From positions 1 to 64,000 of the forward strand of contig PDRW01000027.1 in NCBI GenBank assembly GCA_002746935.1: a DNA stretch of 64,000 nt. The letters run 5' to 3'. Of this stretch, positions 41,065 through 50,754 are shown one piece after another. This stretch comes from Rhodobacterales bacterium (lineage in GTDB: Bacteria; Pseudomonadota; Alphaproteobacteria; Rhodobacterales; Rhodobacteraceae). Each line of letters opens with the position of its first letter. The stretch's first letter is position 1. Below the pieces are notes generated by a model that did not search any database, was not told where the DNA came from, and saw only the letters and a program-made list of their open reading frames with translations. The translations under genes were made by a program, and so were the position numbers.

Positions 41065-43536
41065 ATGAACGATCTCACGCTGCAAGTCGAAGGCATGAGC
41101 TGTGCCGTCTGCGTCGGCAAGGTGCAACGCACGCTGGAAGAGCTGCCTTTCGTGGGCAATCCGAGCGTCAACCTGGCGATGGAAAGCGCACAGCTTTCGC
41201 TCGACGATCCGGGCGATGTGGGCCGGGTGGCCGAAGCGCTGGCCCATGCGGGTTATCCTGTGGTGATCGACCGGATGGAGCTTGCGCTCGACGGGCTGGT
41301 GGACGCCGCCGCGGTGGCGCGCGCCGAAGCCGCGCTTGCGGCGCTGCCGGGGGTGATCGAGGCGAAGGTCAACCTCGCGACGGAAGCCGCGACGGTAAAT
41401 GTCGCCGCCGGGACCGTGCCTCCCTCCGGGCTGGTCGAGGCGCTGGCGGCGGCCGGCTTTGCCGCCCATCTGCGCACCGGCTCGGGTCAGGCGCAGGCCG
41501 AGCGCCGCGCCGCGGAGATCCGCCGTCTCGGCTGGCACACGCTGGGGGCGGCGCTGCTGGCGGCACCGGTCTTCATCATGGAGATGGGCGGCCATGTCTA
41601 TCCGCCGTTTCACGGCTGGCTGATGCAATTCATGACCCATCCGCAGATGATGCTGCTGGCCTTCCTGCTCACCACCGCGGTGATGGTGGGGCCGGGGCGC
41701 CGGTTCTACACCAAAGGCATCCCGGGGCTTCTGCGCGGCGCGCCGGACATGAACGCGCTGGTGGCGATGGGCACGCTCGCGGCCTGGAGCTACTCGACCC
41801 TCGTGGTCTTCCTGCCCGGGATCTTCCCCGCCGGCACCGGCCATGTCTATTTCGAGAGCGCCGCGGTGATCGTGGTGCTGATCCTGTTCGGCCGCTGGAT
41901 GGAGGCCCGCGCGAAAGGACGCACCGGGGCCGCGATCCATGCGCTGATGAACCTCACGCCGAAAGTGGCGCGGGTGGAGCGCGATGGCGAAATCCGCGAC
42001 ATTCCGACCGCTGAAATCCAGCCCGGCGAGGTGATCGTGCTGCGTCCGGGCGAGGCGGTGGCGACCGACGGAGTGGTGTTGAGCGGCGACTCCTATGTCG
42101 ACGAAAGCATGGTCACCGGCGAGCCGGTGCCGGTCGCCAAGGCCCCGGGCGCCGAGGTCACCGGCGGCACGGTCAACACCACCGGCGCGCTCCGCATCGA
42201 GGCGACCCGCGTCGGCGCCGATACCACGCTGGCCCAGATCGTCCGCCTCGTCGAACAGGCGCAGACGGCGAAGCTCCCGATCCAGTCGCTGGTCGACAAG
42301 GTCACCCGCTGGTTCGTTCCCGGGGTGATGACGATTGCGGCTCTGACCTTCCTCGTCTGGCTGGTGGTCGGCCCGCAACCGGCGCTGGCGCTGGCGCTGG
42401 TGGCCGGTGTCAGCGTGCTGGTGATTGCCTGTCCCTGCGCGATGGGGCTGGCCACGCCGACCTCGATCATGGTCGGCACCGGACGCGGCGCCGAGCTTGG
42501 GGTGCTGTTCTCCAAGGGCGATGCGTTGCAGATCCTCGAAGGCGTCCGGCTCGTGGCTTTCGACAAGACCGGGACGCTGACCGAAGGCCGCCCGGCGCTG
42601 TCGGAACTGATGCTCGCCGACGGCGCCGACGAGGCGGAGGTGCTGGCGCTGGTAGCCGCGGCCGAAGCGCAGTCGGAACACCCGATCGCCCATGCGATCG
42701 TCGAGGCCGCGAAACAGCGCGGGCTGACGCTCCCCGATCCCGGCAAGGTCCGGGCGATCCCCGGCTACGGGGTGAAGGCCGAGATCGGCGGCCGCACTGT
42801 GCTGGTGGGCGCCGAACGCCTGCTCGCCCGCGAGAAGGTCCAGCCCGGCGCGCTGACAGAGGCCGCGGCCAAACGCGCCACCGAAGGCAAGACCACCCTC
42901 TATGCCGCCATCGACGGGGGCGCGGTTGCGGTGATCGCGGTCGAAGACCCGGTGAAACCCACCACCCCCGCCGCCATCGCCGCGCTGCATGCGATGGGGC
43001 TCGAAACCGCGATGATCACCGGCGACAGCCAGGCCGCGGCAGATGCCATCGCCCGCGAGCTCGGCATCGACCATGTGACCGCCGACGTGCTGCCCCGCGG
43101 CAAGGTCAGGGCGCTCGAAACCCTGCGCGAGGCCCATGGGCCCATAGCTTTCGTCGGCGACGGCATCAACGACGCCCCGGCACTCGCTGCGGCCGACATC
43201 GGCCTCGCCATCGGCACCGGCACCGATGTCGCCATCGGCGCGGCGGATGTGGTGCTGGTCTCGGGCGAACTCACCGGCGTCGCCACGGCGATCCATCTGT
43301 CGAAGAAGACCATGCGCAACATCCGCCAGAACCTCGGCTGGGCCTTCGGTTACAATATCGTGCTGATTCCCGTCGCCGCAGGCGTGCTCTACCCGGCCAC
43401 TGGTCTGATGCTCTCGCCGATGCTCGCCGCCTTCGCGATGGCGATGTCGTCGATCTTCGTGCTGACCAATGCGCTGAGGCTCAGATATGTCTCTGTTCCT
43501 GCGGAAATGGCGCCAAAGCAGCGGGTGCCCGGATAG
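41065..43536 (+). CDS. copA: Copper-exporting P1B-type ATPase CopA
   Basis: An 823-residue P1B-ATPase exporting Cu(I). The first N-terminal HMA domain has CAVC at 13-16. A second HMA-like domain at about 72-130 has lost its CxxC, with LDGLVDAAAV in place of the metal loop. The membrane CPC is at 456-458, the phosphorylated aspartate is D500 in DKTGTLTEG, TGEPVPV marks the actuator domain, and GDGINDAPAL the hinge. GGGAGG precedes ATG 41065. It diverges from the chaperone gene, so the two form a copper-efflux locus; no CueR gene is in the window. Confidence 0.95.
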   Translation: MNDLTLQVEGMSCAVCVGKVQRTLEELPFVGNPSVNLAMESAQLSLDDPGDVGRVAEALAHAGYPVVIDRMELALDGLVDAAAVARAEAALAALPGVIEAKVNLATEAATVNVAAGTVPPSGLVEALAAAGFAAHLRTGSGQAQAERRAAEIRRLGWHTLGAALLAAPVFIMEMGGHVYPPFHGWLMQFMTHPQMMLLAFLLTTAVMVGPGRRFYTKGIPGLLRGAPDMNALVAMGTLAAWSYSTLVVFLPGIFPAGTGHVYFESAAVIVVLILFGRWMEARAKGRTGAAIHALMNLTPKVARVERDGEIRDIPTAEIQPGEVIVLRPGEAVATDGVVLSGDSYVDESMVTGEPVPVAKAPGAEVTGGTVNTTGALRIEATRVGADTTLAQIVRLVEQAQTAKLPIQSLVDKVTRWFVPGVMTIAALTFLVWLVVGPQPALALALVAGVSVLVIACPCAMGLATPTSIMVGTGRGAELGVLFSKGDALQILEGVRLVAFDKTGTLTEGRPALSELMLADGADEAEVLALVAAAEAQSEHPIAHAIVEAAKQRGLTLPDPGKVRAIPGYGVKAEIGGRTVLVGAERLLAREKVQPGALTEAAAKRATEGKTTLYAAIDGGAVAVIAVEDPVKPTTPAAIAALHAMGLETAMITGDSQAAADAIARELGIDHVTADVLPRGKVRALETLREAHGPIAFVGDGINDAPALAAADIGLAIGTGTDVAIGAADVVLVSGELTGVATAIHLSKKTMRNIRQNLGWAFGYNIVLIPVAAGVLYPATGLMLSPMLAAFAMAMSSIFVLTNALRLRYVSVPAEMAPKQRVPG

Positions 43537-43797
43537 CTGCCGGACCTCCCGGGCTCACCTGCACAAATCATGCAAAGACTGTTCGCAAGCTGGAAACCAC
43601 CCCGCCTCAACGCCCTCAATGCGCTGAAAAATATACCATATTCCTCCATTTCACGCTTCCGCCCCCAAACCGCCACAGACCCTCCGATCACGGGAATCGT
43701 TGCGTTGACCGATGGCTCCCTGTTCACTTGCAGCCATTGCGATCCCGCGTGGCCATGGCTTCGTGGGAAGAACCGATTCGGGTTGCAGGGGGACTAC

Positions 43798-44781
43798 ATG
43801 CTTCACACGAAATTCATGCGCGCGAGCGCCGTTGCCATCACGCTTGCCGCCAGCGCGCTGCCCGCCAGCGCCGAAACGCTGAAATTCGCCCATTGGGTGC
43901 CGGCCGGGCATACGCTCACGGCTTCGGCCATCGAGCCGCTGCTCGCAGCCGTCGAGGGCACCGGTCTGGAAATCGAGGTCTATCCGGGCGGCGAGCTCGG
44001 CGCCGGGCCGCTGGAACAATATGTCCGCGTCGTCCAGGGCGTGGCCGACATCGTCTGGGGGCTCGAGGGCTACACCTCGTCGCAATTCCCCAAGACCATG
44101 GTGGTGGAGCTGCCGGGTGCGGTGCCGGAGGGCCGGGAAGGCTATGAGCTGCTCTGGAACGCCCATGACGCCGGCCTGCTCGACAGCGAGTTTCCGGCCA
44201 CGCGCCCGCTCGCGCTCTGGACCACGCAGCCCAACATCTTCATCATGCGCGATGCCGAGGTGCACACACCCGACGACCTCAAGGGGCTGAAGCTCCGGGT
44301 CGCCGGCGCGGCCGCCGCGGCAACCATCGAGGCCCTCGGCGCCACGCCGGTGCAGATGCCCGCGGGCGAGATGTACAACGCGCTCCAGACCGGGCTGATC
44401 GACGGCATTGTCACCGACCCCTCGGCCATCGGCGATTTCAAGCTCGACGAAGTGGCGACGAGCTACACGCTGAACGTCCCGCTCGGGCAGATCTCCTTCT
44501 ATCTGGTGATCAATGCCGCCAGATATGACGGCCTCACCGATGAGCAGAAAGCCGCGATCAACACCATCGCCGGCCGGCCGCTGTCGCAACTGGCCACCGC
44601 CGGTTGGGAAGGCAAGAGCGATCTGGAGATCGGGAAGGTGACGGCGGCGGGCGACAATGTGGTCTACACCCTCAGCGCCGAAGAACGCGCCGCCTTCGAG
44701 GCGCTGACCCTGCCGGTGCGCGATGCCATCGTCGCCGAGGGCGGCAACGAAAACGTGCTCGAGGTGATGCAGGCCGAGTAA
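43798..44781 (+). CDS. dctP: TRAP transporter substrate-binding protein (DctP family)
   Basis: A 327-residue periplasmic binding protein. A signal peptide at about 1-25 ends in SALPASAE, followed by LKFAHWVPAGHTLTASAI. The specificity arginine region LKGLKLRVAG and QTGLIDGIVTDP are typical DctP landmarks. It binds an organic acid or related solute; which one is unknown. The 261-base upstream gap has a palindrome AATATACCATATT at 43630-43642 that could be an operator. Its stop overlaps the small permease gene by one base. Confidence 0.9.
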   Translation: MLHTKFMRASAVAITLAASALPASAETLKFAHWVPAGHTLTASAIEPLLAAVEGTGLEIEVYPGGELGAGPLEQYVRVVQGVADIVWGLEGYTSSQFPKTMVVELPGAVPEGREGYELLWNAHDAGLLDSEFPATRPLALWTTQPNIFIMRDAEVHTPDDLKGLKLRVAGAAAAATIEALGATPVQMPAGEMYNALQTGLIDGIVTDPSAIGDFKLDEVATSYTLNVPLGQISFYLVINAARYDGLTDEQKAAINTIAGRPLSQLATAGWEGKSDLEIGKVTAAGDNVVYTLSAEERAAFEALTLPVRDAIVAEGGNENVLEVMQAE

Positions 44782-45290
44782 TGCTTGCACGCATTCAATC
44801 CGGGGCGGATTGGCTGATCGGCCTGTCCGCCCTTGTCGGTACCTTTGGTCTGGTCACCGAGGTTGTGGTGATTCTGGCCGATGTGACCGGTCGGTTTTTC
44901 GGTCATCCGCTCACCGGCGCCCAGGACATCAGCCAGATGGCGATGGTGGTGCTGGTCTTCGGGGCGATGGCGCTGTGCGACAAGGTGGGCGGGCATGTCT
45001 CGGTCGATCTGTTCGAGAAGGCCATGCCGAGCTGGTTGCTCAGGATCAGCGACACCGTTTCCGCCCTGCTCGGCGCGGCGATCTTCATCGGCATCGCCTG
45101 GACGACGCTCGAAAGCGCGGCACTGTCGAACATGCTGAACCTCGCCACCAATATCATCGCCCTGCCGAAAGCCTGGTTTCAGTATTTCGTGGTGGTGGCG
45201 GCGCTGATCACCGCGACCGGCATGGTGCTGCGCGCGGTCGCGCTGATGATCGCACCCCGGCCGCGCCACGGCTATGAGGAGCTGTCATGA
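44781..45290 (+). CDS. dctQ: TRAP transporter small permease (DctQ)
   Basis: A 169-residue protein with four hydrophobic segments (about 12-35, 48-66, 88-108 and 131-156), the DctQ topology. It associates with DctM in the inner membrane. The start is formed from the last base of the dctP stop, and it ends in an ATGA junction with dctM, so the three TRAP genes are translationally coupled. Confidence 0.9.
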   Translation: MLARIQSGADWLIGLSALVGTFGLVTEVVVILADVTGRFFGHPLTGAQDISQMAMVVLVFGAMALCDKVGGHVSVDLFEKAMPSWLLRISDTVSALLGAAIFIGIAWTTLESAALSNMLNLATNIIALPKAWFQYFVVVAALITATGMVLRAVALMIAPRPRHGYEELS

Positions 45291-46591
45291 GCCCCGAGCT
45301 GACCGGCCTTCTCGGCATGGCCATTCTGTTCGTGCTGCTGGGGCTGCGCATCCCGGTGGCCTTTGCCATGTTTGCCGTGGGCTTTGCCGGCAACTGGGCG
45401 CTCAATTCCTTCAACGCCGCCACCTCGCAACTCGCCTCCGACACTTTCTCGCTCGCCTCCAAGGCCGAACTGGTGGTGGTGCCGCTGTTCATCCTGATGG
45501 GCAATGTCGCCACCGAGACCGGCATGAGCCGCAAGCTCTACGATGCCGCCTATGCCACCATCGGCTCGATCCGCGGCGGCCTCGCCTCGGCCACCATCGT
45601 GGCCAGCGGCGGTTTCGCGGCGCTGTCGGGCTCGTCGGTGGCCTCGGCGCTCACCATCGGCCGGGTGTCGCTGGGCGAGATGCAGCGTTTCGACTACGAT
45701 CCCCGCCTTTCCACCGGGTCTGTGGCGGCAGGCGGCACCCTGGGCATGCTGATCCCGCCCTCCACCGGCTTCGTGATCTATGCGCTGCTGACCCAGGAAT
45801 CCATCGGCCGGCTGTTCCTTGCCGGCGTGCTGCCGGGGCTTCTGCTGCTGGCGATGTTCATCCTTACCGTCTCGCTGCTCACCTGGCGCAACCCGGGCTA
45901 CGGCCCCGCCGGGCCACACACCTCGCTCGCCGAGAAAGGCCGCGCACTCACCGGCGCCGCGCCGATTCTCGCGGTGATCGTGCTCACCATCGGCGGCATC
46001 TACGGCGGCATCTTCTCGCCGGTCGAGGCCGCGGCGGTGGGCGCGGGGCTGATCTCGCTGTTCGGCGTGCTGATGCGCAAGCTCACCCTCGCGACCTTCT
46101 GGAAAGCCTCGAAAGACTCGGTCGTCACCACCGCGATGGTGATGCTGATCCTGATCTCGGCCTACATGATCAAGACCTTCCTCGCGCTCAGCCACATCCC
46201 TCATGCGCTTGGCACCTATCTCGACACGCTGGCCCTCCCCGCTGTCGGCGTGCTCGCCATCATGATGGCGATCTATCTCGTGCTCGGCTGCTTCCTCGAA
46301 GGCTTCGCGATGATGGTGCTGTCGATGCCGATCTTCTTCCCGGTGGTCATCAGCCTCGGCATCGACCCGATCTGGTTCGGGGTGCTGGTGGTGATGACGC
46401 TGGAAATGGGCATGATCTCGCCGCCGGTGGGGCTCAACGTGTTCATCGTGAAATCCGTGGCCCGTGAGGTGCCGCTGGGGCAGATCTTCCGCGGCGTGTT
46501 CCCGTTCTGGCTGGCGATGCTGGTCACCCTCGTGCTGCTGGTCGCCTTCCCGCAGATCGCGCTGTTCCTGCCGAACACGATGATCAACTGA
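45287..46591 (+). CDS. dctM: TRAP transporter large permease (DctM)
   Basis: A 434-residue ion-transporter-superfamily protein with about twelve membrane segments, the main Na+-coupled channel of a TRAP importer. The conserved ASGGFAALSGSSVASALTIG and GTLGMLIPPSTGFVIY blocks and the LEMGMISPPVGLNVFIVK segment are diagnostic. A MetF-like gene follows after 135 bases on the same strand. Substrate depends on the binding protein. Confidence 0.95.
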   Translation: MSPELTGLLGMAILFVLLGLRIPVAFAMFAVGFAGNWALNSFNAATSQLASDTFSLASKAELVVVPLFILMGNVATETGMSRKLYDAAYATIGSIRGGLASATIVASGGFAALSGSSVASALTIGRVSLGEMQRFDYDPRLSTGSVAAGGTLGMLIPPSTGFVIYALLTQESIGRLFLAGVLPGLLLLAMFILTVSLLTWRNPGYGPAGPHTSLAEKGRALTGAAPILAVIVLTIGGIYGGIFSPVEAAAVGAGLISLFGVLMRKLTLATFWKASKDSVVTTAMVMLILISAYMIKTFLALSHIPHALGTYLDTLALPAVGVLAIMMAIYLVLGCFLEGFAMMVLSMPIFFPVVISLGIDPIWFGVLVVMTLEMGMISPPVGLNVFIVKSVAREVPLGQIFRGVFPFWLAMLVTLVLLVAFPQIALFLPNTMIN

Positions 46592-46726
46592 ACCAGCGCG
46601 TCGCCGGTGGCGGAAACCGCCGCCAAAGCGCCGGTTCCGAAGCGCGTTCCCGCGCCGCAACGCCCTAAGCCTGTGGGAGGGCCCGGGCTTCGGCCGGGGC
46701 GCTTTGGCAATGCGGAGGAGGAGTGC

Positions 46727-47605
46727 ATGGCCGTGGCAAATCTGTTTCAGGCAAAGGAACCCCTGAAGGCGTTTCTCGAGGGCGTTTCGGTCGAGGTGAT
46801 GCCGCGCACCCTCGGCAAGATCGGTGACATGAAGGCGCTCTATGCCCCCGGCACCCGGGTCTATATCGCCCATATCGAGGGCACGCCCATTGCCGAGATG
46901 CGCGCCGCGGCGAAGCGTCTGGCCGATGACGGGTTCACCGTGATGCCGCATTTCCCCGCCCGCATCATCCGCGATGCGGCCGAGCTCGAAGACTGGATCA
47001 GGGCCTATGCCGAAGAGGCCGGGGTAAAGGAAGCGCTGGTGCTCGCGGGCGGGCGTGCGAAACCCGTGGGTAGCTTCGGCGACTCGATGCAGCTGATGCA
47101 GACCGGATTGTTCGAGAAACACGGCTACACCCGGCTGCATGTGGCCGGTCACCCCGAGGGCAGCAAGGATATAGACCCCAAGGGCGGCACCGCCGGGGTC
47201 GACGCCGCGCTGCACTGGAAACAGGACTACGCCACTCAAACCGGCACCGACATGGCCATTGTCACCCAGTTTGCCTTCGCCGCGAAGCCGGTGACCGATT
47301 GGGCCGAACGGCTCGCGGGTGACGGCATCACCCTGCCGATCCATGTGGGCATCGCCGGCCCCGCGAAGCTGCAAACGCTGATCAGATTCGCCATCGCCTG
47401 CGGTGTCGGCCCCTCGCTCAATGTGCTGAAGAAACGCGCGACCGACCTCACCAAACTCCTGCGCCCCTTCGAGCCGACCGAAGTCGCCACCGCGCTCGCA
47501 AGCTACAAGGCCGCCCATCCGGAAAGCCTGATCGAACGCCTGCATCTCTTCCCGCTGGGCGGCATCCGCACTGCGGCCAATTGGCTCGGCGACAAATCCG
47601 CCTGA
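46727..47605 (+). CDS. Methylenetetrahydrofolate reductase (MetF) family protein
   Basis: A 292-residue TIM-barrel protein. LHVAGHPEGSKDID resembles the folate/FAD region of MetF, and the end LHLFPLGGIRTAANW is also MetF-like. Canonical MetF reduces 5,10-methylene-THF to 5-methyl-THF; this copy may instead serve C1 oxidation or demethylation, since it sits in a catabolic cluster. GGAGGAGGAG precedes the ATG. It lies between the TRAP operon and the aldolase-like gene on the same strand. The exact reaction is unproven. Confidence 0.75.
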   Translation: MAVANLFQAKEPLKAFLEGVSVEVMPRTLGKIGDMKALYAPGTRVYIAHIEGTPIAEMRAAAKRLADDGFTVMPHFPARIIRDAAELEDWIRAYAEEAGVKEALVLAGGRAKPVGSFGDSMQLMQTGLFEKHGYTRLHVAGHPEGSKDIDPKGGTAGVDAALHWKQDYATQTGTDMAIVTQFAFAAKPVTDWAERLAGDGITLPIHVGIAGPAKLQTLIRFAIACGVGPSLNVLKKRATDLTKLLRPFEPTEVATALASYKAAHPESLIERLHLFPLGGIRTAANWLGDKSA

Positions 47606-47642
47606 CCGGCGATCAGACCGTTCCCTTGGGCGGCAAGCCGGC

Positions 47643-47653
47643 GTAAACTTTAC
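47643..47653. promoter_or_regulatory. LacI-type operator candidate upstream of the aldolase-like gene
   Basis: GTAAACTTTAC is a perfect 11-base palindrome 77 bases before the next ATG, of the kind bound by LacI/GalR regulators. The flank CTTTACCCGTGCAAA recurs, slightly changed, as CTTTACCCGGGCCAA on the minus strand at 50804-50818, upstream of the LacI gene at 50754. The LacI protein of this cluster is therefore the likely binder. Confidence 0.5.
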
Positions 47654-47730
47654 CCGTGCAAATCTGCCGCCCGAATCGGCCTTCGGAACACCCGGAGCCG
47701 TTGGTGTGCGGCTTACAGAGGGAGCGCTGT

Positions 47731-48714
47731 ATGTCCAAACGTCTTGACCGCAAACTGGCGTCGATCCGCGCCGGAAATTACCGCCCGGAAGACTTCATCA
47801 TCGCCGATGCGAAGGATGCCGACATGGCCTTCGGATGTGCCACATCCGGCATGGGATCCGACGGAAAGATGAAGCCGCTGCGCGCCTATCGTGACGATAT
47901 GGCCCGTGTGGTCGAGAGCGATCTGGTGGACATCATGCTGATGTCGGTGTCTTCGACCGAAGTGCTGACCCGCGAAGGCGTGTTCGCCAGAACCGACGTC
48001 ACCCCCGCCGTGCGCTACAACGATACCACCGACATCTGGCACCCCCGTGGCGGGGCTTATGGGAAAAGCCCGGCGCGCCCGTTCCGCACTGCCGTGCTCG
48101 AGCGCACCAGACCGCTCACCGACCTCGGCCTCTACGCGATCACCCTCTACAACGATCTCGACCAGGACATCGTGACGCTTGAGGAATATGCCCGCTTCCG
48201 CGATGAGGCTTCCGTGGCGGGTGTGCGGCACTTCCTTGAAGTCTTCAATCCCGCCTGGCCGGTGGACACCACCACCGGCGATTTCGCCGCCTACAACAAC
48301 GACATGATTGCGCGCATTCTTGCGGGCGTGTCGCGTCTTGACCGGCCGGTGTTCCTGAAAGCCGCCTACAACGGCCCCGCCGCCACCGAAGAGATCGCGG
48401 GATATGACCCGGAAAACCTGATTTTCGGCATCCTCGGCGGCGGCGCGGGTACGGCACGCGATTGCCTTGAGCTGATCGCCCAGGCCGAGAAATACGGTGC
48501 CCGCGTCGCGCTGTTCGGGCGCAAGATCTATCAGTCGGAAAACTCGGTGCTGATGCTGAAGGCAATGCGGCGCGTGATCGAGGAGCGGATCGGTTCCGTG
48601 GAGGGGGTAAAAGCCTACCACGCCGACCTCGCCGCCGCCGGCATCGCCCCGCACCGGCCGCTGGCCGACGATCTGGAGCTTACTGAAGAGCTCCTCAAGG
48701 CCAACGCCGTCTGA
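47731..48714 (+). CDS. Putative class I (DhnA-like) aldolase of unknown substrate
   Basis: A 327-residue protein that reads as a TIM barrel. The VFLKAAYNGP segment places K210 where DhnA/LsrF-type class I aldolases carry the Schiff-base lysine, and ILGGGAGTARD could bind phosphate. I cannot name a family with certainty. It is followed 10 bases later by a PfkB sugar kinase and preceded by a palindromic operator candidate. A sequence of import, phosphorylation and aldol cleavage is a reasonable inference. Confidence 0.5.
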   Translation: MSKRLDRKLASIRAGNYRPEDFIIADAKDADMAFGCATSGMGSDGKMKPLRAYRDDMARVVESDLVDIMLMSVSSTEVLTREGVFARTDVTPAVRYNDTTDIWHPRGGAYGKSPARPFRTAVLERTRPLTDLGLYAITLYNDLDQDIVTLEEYARFRDEASVAGVRHFLEVFNPAWPVDTTTGDFAAYNNDMIARILAGVSRLDRPVFLKAAYNGPAATEEIAGYDPENLIFGILGGGAGTARDCLELIAQAEKYGARVALFGRKIYQSENSVLMLKAMRRVIEERIGSVEGVKAYHADLAAAGIAPHRPLADDLELTEELLKANAV

Positions 48715-48724
48715 GGGGGCCGTG

Positions 48725-49738
48725 ATGGGTGAACGCAACGGATTTCTGACCGCGGGCACCGTCTGCCTCGACCGCAACATCACCGTTGACCGCTGGCCTG
48801 AGGAAGACATGGTGACAACGGTGCGGGCCGTGAAACCGGCGGGCGGCGGCTCGGCCTGCAACTTCGCCATCGACCTGCGCAAGCTGGACCCGACCGTGCC
48901 GGTGGAGGTGCAGACCCTGGTGGGCGCGGACTCTGACGGCGATTTCCTGGTCTCGGTGGTGGCGGAACACGGGATCGGCACGGAAGGCATCCGGCGCACC
49001 GACGCCGCCCACACCCAGGCCACCGATGCCTATCATTCCTCTGCCACCGGCCGGCGCACGCATATCCTGTTCGAGGGCACGGCGCCGGTGATGAGCCCTG
49101 ACCATTTCGATTTCTCGGCCACCAGGGCTCGCTTCCTTCATCTTGGCCTGCCGGGGATTCACAAGCTGATGGACGGCCCCTGGAAGGGCGATGCAAATGG
49201 GTGGGTGACGGTGCTGAAACAGGCTCTGGCGGTCGGGTTAGAGACCAATCTTGAGCTCGTCAGCACCTCTGCCGTCCGCTTGCGCGAAAGCATTCTGCCC
49301 TGCCTTGCCTATCTCACCACGCTGGTGTGCAACGATTTCGAGATTGGTGCACTGGCGCGGGTGGAAACGGTTACCGACGGTGTAACCAACGTCAAGGCTG
49401 TCACCTCTGCCGCGCGCGCGGCGCTGAAAGCGGGGGCGATGGACCTGGTGGTGGTGCATTTCACCACTGGTGCGGTGCTGGTTGCGCGCGATGGCAGCAG
49501 CGTCTTCATGCCTTCGGTGAAGGTGCCCGCGGAAGAGCATCACGGCGCCAACGGCGCGGGCGATGCCTTCGCGGCCGGGTTCTTCTACGGTCGCCACAAG
49601 GGCTGGACGCATGAACGCTGCCTCAGAATGGGTCACGCCACCTCGGCCGCGAGCCTGCGGGCGCCCGGCACCTATGAGGCGGTCGAAAGCGCCGACGCAG
49701 TGCTCGCGCTTGCCGAACGCTGGGGCTGGCGCGGCTAG
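48725..49738 (+). CDS. PfkB-family carbohydrate kinase
   Basis: A 337-residue ribokinase-fold kinase. The N-terminal signature is GGGSACNFAIDLRKL, and the C-terminal PfkB block GANGAGDAFAAGFFYG carries the catalytic aspartate and anion hole. It phosphorylates a sugar or sugar-like alcohol; the substrate is unknown. ATG 48725 has GAGGGGG five bases upstream; a GTG one codon earlier is too close. Its stop overlaps that of the convergent LacI gene by 4 bases. Confidence 0.85.
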   Translation: MGERNGFLTAGTVCLDRNITVDRWPEEDMVTTVRAVKPAGGGSACNFAIDLRKLDPTVPVEVQTLVGADSDGDFLVSVVAEHGIGTEGIRRTDAAHTQATDAYHSSATGRRTHILFEGTAPVMSPDHFDFSATRARFLHLGLPGIHKLMDGPWKGDANGWVTVLKQALAVGLETNLELVSTSAVRLRESILPCLAYLTTLVCNDFEIGALARVETVTDGVTNVKAVTSAARAALKAGAMDLVVVHFTTGAVLVARDGSSVFMPSVKVPAEEHHGANGAGDAFAAGFFYGRHKGWTHERCLRMGHATSAASLRAPGTYEAVESADAVLALAERWGWRG

Positions 49739-50754
49739 GCCGATTCGCGCAGCACCAGCCGCGAGGGCCTGCGCTCGTGCGGGGTGTTTTCGCAAGGACA
49801 GCCGCGCGCGATCATGTCGAGTATCAACGCGATGGCGCGCGTGGCCAGCCCTTCGGTATCCTGCGCCACGGTGGTGAGGCTCGGGCAGGTGAATTCGGCG
49901 GCCGGGTGGTTGTCGTGCCCGGCAATGCGGCAATCGCCGCCCCGCCCGATCCGGACGCCTGCCCGTCCGACCTGCGACAACGCTCCGATGGCAAGGCGAT
50001 CGTTGGCACAGAGCACGGTCGGGGACGGAAACCCGCCCGCATCGAGCGCGGCCCGGGCGATCTCGGCACCGATCCGCTCGAACCGCCAACCCAATTCCGG
50101 CGGCGGCAGGATCATCGGCTCAAGTCCGCGCGCATCCATCGCCGTGATGTAAGCCGCGCGCCGCTCGCGCGCGGTGGAATTGACTTCGGGCATATCAATG
50201 TAGCAAGGCGTGGGCCCGGTCTTGCAAAGATGATCGACCATCAGCGTCACCCCTTGCCTGTTGTCGCAGGAGAGCGAGGCGACATCGAGCCCTTCGATAT
50301 GGCTGTCGAGCAGCAAGAGCGGCACCTCGTCGCGCAGCCGCGCGATGGCTTCGGCATCGGAGGTGCGGCCGAGCGGCGAAAGGATCACCCCGCCGATGTT
50401 GAGCGAACGGATCATCTCTATGGCGCGGGCCTCATTTTCCGGCAGACCATGCGAACTCAGCGTGATTGCCGCATAACCCTCGGCCATGGCCGCGCATTCG
50501 ACCATTGCGATGAGCTCGGCATAGAACGGGTCGGTAAACTCCGGCACGACGATACCAAGCGTCTTCGGATTGCGCCGGTTCTGGTTCACGGCGAAGAAAT
50601 TGGGCCGGTAGTCGTATTTCTCGAGTGCCGCCTCTATCTTCGCCCGCGTGGAAGGCCGGACGCTGAGAGGATCGTTGAAATACTTCGAGACCGTCGGGCG
50701 CGACAGCCCTGTAGCGGTCGAAAATTCCTTCATGTTGCGCAGCTTGCGTCGCAT
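49735..50754 (-). CDS. LacI-family transcriptional regulator
   Basis: A 339-residue LacI-type repressor. The N-terminal HTH (NMKEFSTATGLSRPTVSKYF) is followed by hinge and ligand-binding domain with VPLLLLDSHIEG and SPTVLCANDRLAIGAL. It faces the kinase gene tail to tail, so it most likely controls the TRAP / aldolase / kinase cluster. A sequence resembling the operator before the aldolase-like gene lies at 50804-50818, upstream of its own start. Effector unknown. An internal ATG at 50733 is a possible start. Confidence 0.85.
   Translation of the reverse strand: MRRKLRNMKEFSTATGLSRPTVSKYFNDPLSVRPSTRAKIEAALEKYDYRPNFFAVNQNRRNPKTLGIVVPEFTDPFYAELIAMVECAAMAEGYAAITLSSHGLPENEARAIEMIRSLNIGGVILSPLGRTSDAEAIARLRDEVPLLLLDSHIEGLDVASLSCDNRQGVTLMVDHLCKTGPTPCYIDMPEVNSTARERRAAYITAMDARGLEPMILPPPELGWRFERIGAEIARAALDAGGFPSPTVLCANDRLAIGALSQVGRAGVRIGRGGDCRIAGHDNHPAAEFTCPSLTTVAQDTEGLATRAIALILDMIARGCPCENTPHERRPSRLVLRESA

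Noticed and set aside
40726-43296. 856-codon minus-strand open frame opposite copA running into the copper chaperone
   Set aside because: Only its last 66 codons, from the ATG at 40926, are real (HMA domain); the rest is a shadow of copA.
45272-47545. 757-codon minus-strand open frame opposite dctM and the MetF-like gene
   Set aside because: It is the antisense shadow of two well-supported plus-strand genes; composition is His/Gln/Arg/Asp-rich without any recognisable domain.
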